The notes under the pieces: generated by a model | The model's database searches: none | Told to the model about the DNA's origin: nothing | The model's input: the letters and a program-made list of their open reading frames with translations, nothing else | Shown here: in pieces, positions 7,846-11,184 of the stretch | How positions within the stretch are numbered: the stretch's first letter is position 1 | How the letters are laid out: the number at the start of each line of letters is the position of its first letter | Made by a program: the position numbers and the translations under genes | Assembly: GCA_003224635.1 (NCBI GenBank) | Contig: QHZK01000176.1 | Coordinates: 1-11,184, forward strand | Direction: 5' to 3' | Length of the DNA stretch: 11,184 nt | Origin: Acidobacteriota bacterium | GTDB taxonomy: Bacteria > Acidobacteriota > Terriglobia > UBA7540

Positions 7846-7874
7846 ATTCTAAATCAGGCGGAGCAGCTTGTCGA
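7846..7874 (-). promoter_or_regulatory. Sigma70-like promoter of the DnaC-type ATPase gene
   Basis: On the minus strand, TCGACA (7869-7874, five of six), an ideal 17-nt spacer and TAGAAT (7846-7851, five of six). The transcript would start near 7839, leaving only about 13 nt before the ATG at 7826; no strong ribosome binding site fits in that leader. Confidence 0.55.
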
Positions 7875-8048
7875 AAGAATATTGGGCAGAAATCGGCGGC
7901 GCAGAGACGGCGGGTTCCCTTATAGGATAAGATACGTTCTCACGCCACATTGCGCCTCCCGCGGGAACGGAAATTGGATTTGAGCATCTACTATAAGTCG
8001 GATTGGAGCATCAATATTAGAATAGTGGACGGTGTTTGGCCGATGTAG

Positions 8049-8092
8049 GGGCGCTGCTTGCTGCGCCCTGGTTAGGCTGCTTGCTCCGCCCT
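8049..8092. repeat. 17-nt direct repeat with a small palindrome, upstream of the DsbD-like gene
   Basis: GCTGCTTGCTGCGCCCT at 8053-8069 recurs at 8076-8092 with one mismatch, period 23. The first copy with its left flank also forms a perfect 6-bp stem (GGGCGC 8049-8054, GCGCCC 8063-8068, 8-nt loop). It lies in the 5' leader region of the plus-strand gene at 8124 and may be a dispersed intergenic element or a leader hairpin. Confidence 0.5.
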
Positions 8093-8123
8093 TGTCCCTT
8101 GTTAGGAAGGGGGAAATCCGAAG

Positions 8124-8666
8124 ATGCGACACACTCTGCTTTTTGCGGTCTCGGTATGTCTGATTTCGGGGGTGGCGCTGGGCCAAAGCACCCGCACTCC
8201 TCCGGTCGTAGAGGCGCATGCCTTGCTCTCGACCGACGCCGCGCACCCGGGCTCGACCCTGAAAGCCGCCGTCGAGGCCCGCATCGCCCCGGGCTATCAC
8301 ATTAACGATCACCACCCGAGCCTCGAATATCTGATCCCGACGGAACTCAAGCTCGAGCCCACCAAGCAGGTCGAGATCGAAAAAGTCGTTTACCCGAAGG
8401 GTGAGGCGAAGAAGTTTGCGTTCGCGGACGCACCGCTCTCGGTTTACGAGGGCGCGCTCGTCGTGGGCGCCAAGCTGAAAGTCGCTCCCACGGTTCCTCC
8501 CGGAAGTTACGCGCTCAAGGGAAAGCTCACCTATCAGGCCTGCAACGACCACGCCTGTCTGCCGCCCGCGAGCGTGCCCGTGGCGCTCGCCTTGAAGGTC
8601 GTGGACAAGAGTGTCCCTCTCAAGCGCGTGAACGCGGATGTCTTTGGCAAAATCGCGCCTTACTGA
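8124..8666 (+). CDS. Periplasmic DsbD N-terminal (alpha) domain protein, standalone
   Basis: Seen: 180 residues with a signal peptide (about 1-20, ending VALGQ), then one beta-rich domain. YQACNDHACLPP (Cys140, Cys145) matches the active Cys pair and following Pro residues of the DsbD alpha domain. The start ATG is preceded by AAGGGGG ten bases upstream. Known: in DsbD this domain receives reductant from the membrane domain and passes it to periplasmic thiol proteins such as DsbC or CcmG. Here the membrane and thioredoxin domains are missing from this protein, so a separate partner must reduce it. The next gene overlaps its end by 29 nt and also carries a Cys cluster, so the two may act together. 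Proximity to genes for c-type cytochromes, whose maturation needs reduced CxxCH thiols, is suggestive only. Confidence 0.82.
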   Translation: MRHTLLFAVSVCLISGVALGQSTRTPPVVEAHALLSTDAAHPGSTLKAAVEARIAPGYHINDHHPSLEYLIPTELKLEPTKQVEIEKVVYPKGEAKKFAFADAPLSVYEGALVVGAKLKVAPTVPPGSYALKGKLTYQACNDHACLPPASVPVALALKVVDKSVPLKRVNADVFGKIAPY

Positions 8667-9045
8667 CTCGGGCGCGCCCCCAGCGAATTCCGGTCCCTCG
8701 CGGAGCGCGCTCGCGTGGGTGGCCGTCCCCCTGGCGCTGCTCGCGGCGCTGGTGTGGGCGCTGAATCCGCGCCAGCCCAAGCTCGCGCCCGCGCCGCTCG
8801 GCCCGCCGCTGCCCGTTTGCGCCCGGCTCCCGCGCGAGTTCACGCCCACGGACATCACCCATCTTGCCGAACCGCCTTTCCCGGCGCTGCCTCGGGAGCG
8901 CGAGCTCCGAGCGCTGTTTCACATGAACACGGAACCGTGCCCGTGCGGATGCAAGCTCAGCCTCGCCGCCTGCCGCTTGAACTACCCGAGTTGCAAGACC
9001 TCGAAGGAACTGGCCGCCAAGATCGTGGAGTCATCGGGCCATTGA
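8638..9045 (+). CDS. Membrane-anchored protein with C-terminal CPCGC cysteine motif
   Basis: Seen: 135 residues. A polar N-terminus (1-22), one membrane segment (about 24-42), an Ala/Pro-rich linker, then a C-terminal region containing EPCPCGCKLSLAACR and a further Cys shortly after (five or more Cys in about 20 residues). The motif recalls PCYCGC-motif proteins of Firmicutes and is of unknown function; the similarity is in the motif only. ATG at 8638 overlaps the upstream DsbD-like gene by 29 nt and has no strong ribosome binding site, which suggests translational coupling. A metal-binding or thiol-redox role on the periplasmic face, as partner of the upstream protein, is inference. The last residues (SSGH) and the stop codon lie in an 8-bp tandem repeat, so the native C-terminus may have been altered. 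The other frame at 8715-9053 lacks any recognisable motif. Confidence 0.7.
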   Translation: MSLAKSRLTDSGAPPANSGPSRSALAWVAVPLALLAALVWALNPRQPKLAPAPLGPPLPVCARLPREFTPTDITHLAEPPFPALPRERELRALFHMNTEPCPCGCKLSLAACRLNYPSCKTSKELAAKIVESSGH

Positions 9046-9063
9046 ATCATTGAGTCATTGGGT
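9032..9063. repeat. 8-bp tandem repeat, consensus CATTGRRT, spanning a stop codon
   Basis: Three clean octamers of consensus CATTGRRT (9040-9063) follow one diverged unit, CATCGGGC (9032-9039). The TGA stop of the CPCGC-protein gene (9043-9045) is inside the array. Confidence 0.65.
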
Positions 9064-9093
9064 GACGAGATTAAACACTTGACACAAATCATC

Positions 9094-9117
9094 ACGCAAA
9101 GACGCCAAGGCGCAAAG
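9094..9117. repeat. 8-bp tandem repeat, consensus RCGCMAAG
   Basis: Three octamers of consensus RCGCMAAG in a row, followed by AAATT. This resembles a dispersed CGCAAAGACGC-type intergenic element known from many bacterial genomes. It lies between the CPCGC-protein gene and the phosphoesterase gene. Confidence 0.6.
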
Positions 9118-9141
9118 AAATTCATCGGTTTTGAATTAGCT

Positions 9142-9166
9142 CCCCTCTCCCCTTGCGGGAGAGGGG
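9142..9166. repeat. REP-like palindrome with 10-bp perfect stem
   Basis: CCCCTCTCCC (9142-9151) pairs perfectly with GGGAGAGGGG (9157-9166) around a 5-nt loop. It is followed by a G-rich run, not a T-tract, so it looks like a dispersed palindromic element rather than an intrinsic terminator, though it could still protect or end upstream transcripts. Confidence 0.6.
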
Positions 9167-9240
9167 CCGGGGGGGTTGAGGGGTAGTCCCGATCCTTGGG
9201 TTAAGTGCATAATCCCGTTGGGTGATGAGGCCATTAAGTG

Positions 9241-9246
9241 AGGTGA
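9241..9246 (+). promoter_or_regulatory. Ribosome binding site that selects the phosphoesterase start
   Basis: AGGTGA sits eight bases before the GTG at 9255. The alternative in-frame GTG (9222) and ATG (9225) have no comparable site, and family members start immediately before the V-G-V-x-S-D-x-H strand. Confidence 0.5.
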
Positions 9247-9254
9247 GCGACGGA

Positions 9255-9878
9255 GTGAGAGTCGGTGTTGTCTCGGACACGCACGGATTCTTCGACCCGT
9301 TCCTGAAGGACGTGTTGGCTGGCGTTGACATCATCCTTCACGGCGGCGACGTGGGCAGCGAGGAAGTCCTGGACCAATTGAACCGCATCGCGCCGGTCCA
9401 CGCAGTTCGAGGCAACGTCGACTCGCCGGACCTCGATCTGCCGCTGTCGCTGAAATTGAGCCTGGAAAGCCTGCAGGTCGAAATGATGCACGTCCTTCCC
9501 GTCCCGCAATCCGTGCTGGAGGAATGGTCAGACGCTATGCTGCCCGGCGGGCGAGCGCCGCAGCGGAGCGAGCAGTTTCTCGCAACCTTTGACGAGGAGA
9601 CCGGCGTGGTGGTTTTCGGTCACAGCCATTTACCCAGCCTCTTAACGCTCGGCGACAGGCTGTTCTTCAATCCGGGCAGCGCCGGAAAGAAACGCTTTGA
9701 CCTGCCGCGCTGTTGCGGCCTGCTCGAAATCCTACGCGGCCGGGTCCGAACATCCGCTGACGGCTCGCTTCAGCGCCTGCCGGACAGGATTCGCGCGTCG
9801 ATTGAGCTGCTGGAGAAGTATAATGGCGTGTTGCCGCCCAGGATTGAGATGGACATCGATACGGGAGGCTTGCCATGA
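9255..9878 (+). CDS. YfcE/MJ0936-type metallophosphoesterase
   Basis: Seen: 207 residues from GTG 9255. Motifs in order: VVSDTHG (Asp8, His10), LHGGDVG (Asp32), VRGNVDS (Asn54), MMH (His79), VFGHSHLP (His123, His125), and FFNPGSAG. These are the metal-binding residues of calcineurin-like phosphoesterases of the YfcE group, which bind two divalent metals and hydrolyse phosphodiesters; the physiological substrate is unknown. The C-terminal ~40 residues extend past the usual end of the fold with a region rich in Arg, Leu and Glu. The family normally begins MKIGVISDTHG, which favours GTG 9255 with AGGTGA upstream over GTG 9222 or ATG 9225 (11 or 10 residues longer). The stop overlaps the next gene's start as ATGA, so the two are likely co-expressed. 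Cytoplasmic; no signal peptide. Confidence 0.9.
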   Translation: MRVGVVSDTHGFFDPFLKDVLAGVDIILHGGDVGSEEVLDQLNRIAPVHAVRGNVDSPDLDLPLSLKLSLESLQVEMMHVLPVPQSVLEEWSDAMLPGGRAPQRSEQFLATFDEETGVVVFGHSHLPSLLTLGDRLFFNPGSAGKKRFDLPRCCGLLEILRGRVRTSADGSLQRLPDRIRASIELLEKYNGVLPPRIEMDIDTGGLP

Positions 9879-9967
9879 GACTGAAGAAAATCAAGCGCGC
9901 CTTGCAGATTGCGGTGACCCTTGCCGCAGTCGCGCTGGTCGTGATCGAGAAGCTCGAAAACCAGTGA
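9875..9967 (+). CDS. Small single-span membrane protein, coupled to the phosphoesterase
   Basis: Seen: 30 residues beginning MRLKKIKRALQ. The ATG overlaps the phosphoesterase stop (ATGA), with GGGAGG six bases upstream, an unusually good ribosome binding site. Five Lys/Arg in the first eight residues precede one hydrophobic segment (about 12-24), ending IEKLENQ: a positive-inside membrane microprotein pattern. No family recognised. It could be a membrane tether or regulator of the phosphoesterase; the alternative is a chance frame, which the coupling and ribosome binding site argue against. Confidence 0.5.
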   Translation: MRLKKIKRALQIAVTLAAVALVVIEKLENQ

Positions 9968-10034
9968 CGAGCAACCGATTGAACCACTGAGGACTTCGCC
10001 TTGGCGGGCTCATCAATGGTCCGACGGCTCGAAT

Positions 10035-10265
10035 CTAAATCAATTTCCGAAATTCCTCTTCGCTCAGTGAGGCTTGGCGAAGAATTCGTTTGAGCAACGA
10101 AGGGGGGATATCTTTCGAATGAATTGGGATCGTCACGCGAAGTTCCGGCTTGGCGCCATGGAGCAGCCTGGCATGGCTGCCGGTCTGATGGTGAATGTAA
10201 AAACCGCCTCGGAGGAGCGCGCGAACCACATCCTTCGCTTTGAGGACGGGAAGTTTTTCCGCCAT
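10035..10265 (-). CDS. hicA: HicA-family toxin (mRNA interferase)
   Basis: Seen: 76 residues, a usual length for HicA. The N-terminal helix (KLPVLKAKDVVRALLRGGF) is followed by HHQTGSHARLLH with the catalytic-type His31 after Gly-Ser, then RVTIPIHSKDIPPSLLKRILRQASLS, the standard double-stranded-RNA-binding-like HicA layout. Known: HicA cleaves mRNA and is neutralised by HicB. It starts 13 nt after the hicB stop, so the order is antitoxin first, and its own ribosome binding site is weak (AGG about 12 bases upstream), consistent with translational coupling. It converges with the small membrane-protein gene, 67 nt apart. No sign of truncation. Confidence 0.93.
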   Translation of the reverse strand: MAEKLPVLKAKDVVRALLRGGFYIHHQTGSHARLLHGAKPELRVTIPIHSKDIPPSLLKRILRQASLSEEEFRKLI

Positions 10266-10278
10266 CTACAGGGATAAC

Positions 10279-10509
10279 CTACGGAACGGTGACGGCGACT
10301 TGTTCGAGCGCCGGCTCGATATCTTGGGGGATGGGCTCACCGGCTTTGAGGGCGCTCTCGAGAAAGCATCGGATGGCATCTTCGGCCATTCGGCGTGCTT
10401 CCTCTAGATTCTCACCAAACGTGGATATTTCCGGAATGGCCGGAACGACCACACCGAAGCCGCCTTCGGGTAGCGGCTGCAGAATCACCGTGTAGTTGTA
10501 ACTCTTCAT
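10279..10509 (-). CDS. hicB: HicB-family antitoxin
   Basis: Seen: 76 residues from the ATG at 10509, which has AGGAG three bases upstream; a longer frame to 10584 would start without family similarity and would include the promoter. YTVILQPLPEGGFGVVVPAIPEISTFGENLEEARRM is the partial RNase-H-like HicB fold, and the Gly-Glu/Asn-Leu-Glu-Glu-Ala segment is typical. Known: it binds and inhibits HicA. No ribbon-helix-helix or helix-turn-helix domain is visible after residue 60, so this is the short type of HicB. Autoregulation, if present, would need another DNA-binding surface. A palindrome overlaps its likely promoter. Confidence 0.9.
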   Translation of the reverse strand: MKSYNYTVILQPLPEGGFGVVVPAIPEISTFGENLEEARRMAEDAIRCFLESALKAGEPIPQDIEPALEQVAVTVP

Positions 10510-10555
10510 GCGCTCCTGCCGATCCTTTCCCCGCTCCCGCTCGGAACCAGCCGAT

Positions 10556-10575
10556 AGTATAACAGCGCGGCGCTG
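10556..10575 (-). promoter_or_regulatory. hicBA promoter (extended -10) with overlapping palindrome
   Basis: On the minus strand, TGTTATACT (10556-10564) is an extended -10 box (TATACT, five of six, with TGn). Directly upstream and partly overlapping is the perfect palindrome CAGCGC-G-GCGCTG (10563-10575), a plausible operator. No good -35 box is present, as is usual with extended -10 promoters. The leader to hicB would be about 40 nt. Confidence 0.45.
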
Positions 10576-10626
10576 CTGACGCACGTAGCCCTCACAGTTG
10601 CGCTTAATGACTGATTCCGTAGCTCG

Positions 10627-11184
10627 TCACTTGCCGCCGAACTTGGCGGCGGCCCGGCGAAGCCGCGCGACTACGCGATCGCGGCCGAGCGCGGCCATCA
10701 CCTCAAATAAGCCTGGCGCCACCGCCTGGCCCGTCAGCGCCACGCGCGCCGCGTTGATGAGCAGCCCCGCCTTCACGCCCCGCTCTTCCGCGAGAGCCCG
10801 CAGGCATTTCTCCGTGTCCTGAGGGTCGAAGGGCTCAACACGCGCCAGGCGCTCGGCGAGCGCTTCGAGATACTCGGTTAAAGCAGGGTCCTTCCAAAAT
10901 TTCTTCACCGCTTCGGGGTCGTAATCGAAATCATCGGTGAAGAACGCGCGGCCGGACGCCGAAAAATCTTTGAAGCCGCGCGCCCGCGACTGAAGCAGGC
11001 GCGCGCACGCTTCAAACCGCCGACGCTCGTCCGGAGAGGCGCCGTCCCGCCAAAGGCCTGCCGATTTGAGTTCAGCCTCGACCAGAGGCAGCAATCGCTC
11101 GGCGGGCAGGTGGCGCAGGTATTCGCTGTTCATCCAGGCGAGCTTATCGAGATCGAACACGGCATTCGATTTGGAGACGGCTTC
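10627..11184 (-). CDS. gltX: Glutamyl-tRNA synthetase, C-terminal part (N-terminus beyond window)
   Basis: Seen: 185 codons, open to the window end at 11184. The visible part opens EAVSKSNAVFDLDKLAWMNSEYLR, which matches the junction after the catalytic domain in bacterial GltX, and continues through the helical anticodon-binding domain (FFTDDFDYD, KFWKD, RAL...GVKAGLLINAARVALTGQAVAPGLFEVMAALGRDRVVARL). The LINAARVALTG/GLFEV segment is highly characteristic. Known role: charges tRNA-Glu (in many bacteria also tRNA-Gln, later amidated). The HIGH and KMSKS motifs lie outside the window. The C-terminus ends in a basic AAAKFGGK. It lies 117 nt upstream of hicB on the same strand; hicBA has its own promoter, so co-transcription is optional. 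Confidence 0.93.
   Translation of the reverse strand, partial: EAVSKSNAVFDLDKLAWMNSEYLRHLPAERLLPLVEAELKSAGLWRDGASPDERRRFEACARLLQSRARGFKDFSASGRAFFTDDFDYDPEAVKKFWKDPALTEYLEALAERLARVEPFDPQDTEKCLRALAEERGVKAGLLINAARVALTGQAVAPGLFEVMAALGRDRVVARLRRAAAKFGGK

Noticed and set aside
7920..8858. Minus-strand 312-codon open frame
   Set aside because: It lies opposite the DsbD-like gene, is Arg/Gly/Ala-rich and has no recognisable domain; the plus-strand gene has a signal peptide, active Cys pair and ribosome binding site.
8715..9053. Alternative plus-strand frame over the CPCGC gene
   Set aside because: Ala/Arg/Pro-rich translation without motif; the frame from 8638 has a membrane helix and the Cys cluster.
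9079..9084. TTGACA as a promoter for the phosphoesterase
   Set aside because: No acceptable -10 box at 15-19 nt spacing; the downstream sequence is the octamer repeat.
9142..9166. Palindrome considered as an intrinsic terminator
   Set aside because: The stem is followed by a G-rich run on one side and lacks a T-tract on either strand.

Overview
The window looks like a chromosomal segment from a Gram-negative, GC-rich, respiring soil or sediment bacterium. I favour Acidobacteriota, at moderate confidence. The grounds are the combination of a b6f-like split cytochrome b, a giant multihaem cytochrome c, Ala/Pro-rich periplasmic proteins and several dispersed intergenic repeat types. No rRNA, tRNA, CRISPR array or transposase is visible, and taxonomy is inference only.

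Left part (1-6746, all minus strand): a five-gene redox operon read right to left. It encodes a Rieske Fe-S protein, a cytochrome b6-like subunit carrying both b-haem His pairs, a long subunit-IV-like cytochrome b C-terminal half, a membrane-anchored cytochrome c with eight CxxCH motifs, and a copper-type (cupredoxin) lipoprotein cut by the window start. Together these make a quinol-oxidising Rieske/cytochrome b complex whose c-type subunit is an octahaem protein and whose soluble acceptor may be the cupredoxin. The cytochrome b has b6f-type His spacing but lacks the Cys that anchors haem ci/cn, and its Qo motif is APWY rather than PEWY. The octahaem reading frame ends inside an inverted repeat built from 7-bp units. 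Two promoter candidates with perfect TTGACA boxes lie upstream of the Rieske gene.

Middle (6996-9045): a minus-strand DnaC/IstB-type AAA+ ATPase with an N-terminal Cys cluster and a strong sigma70-like promoter, then, divergently on the plus strand, a periplasmic DsbD N-terminal-domain protein overlapping a membrane-anchored CPCGC protein. This pair looks like a small thiol-redox unit. From 9032 to about 9170 three unrelated short repeat elements are stacked.

Right part (9255-11184): a YfcE-type metallophosphoesterase translationally coupled (ATGA overlap) to a 30-residue single-membrane-span protein; then, on the minus strand, a hicBA toxin-antitoxin module with an extended -10 promoter overlapped by a palindrome; and the C-terminal third or so of glutamyl-tRNA synthetase, running off the window end. 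No gene-free stretch exceeds 300 bases. The longest, 7827-8123, holds the ATPase promoter, a 17-nt direct repeat and the ribosome binding site of the DsbD-like gene.
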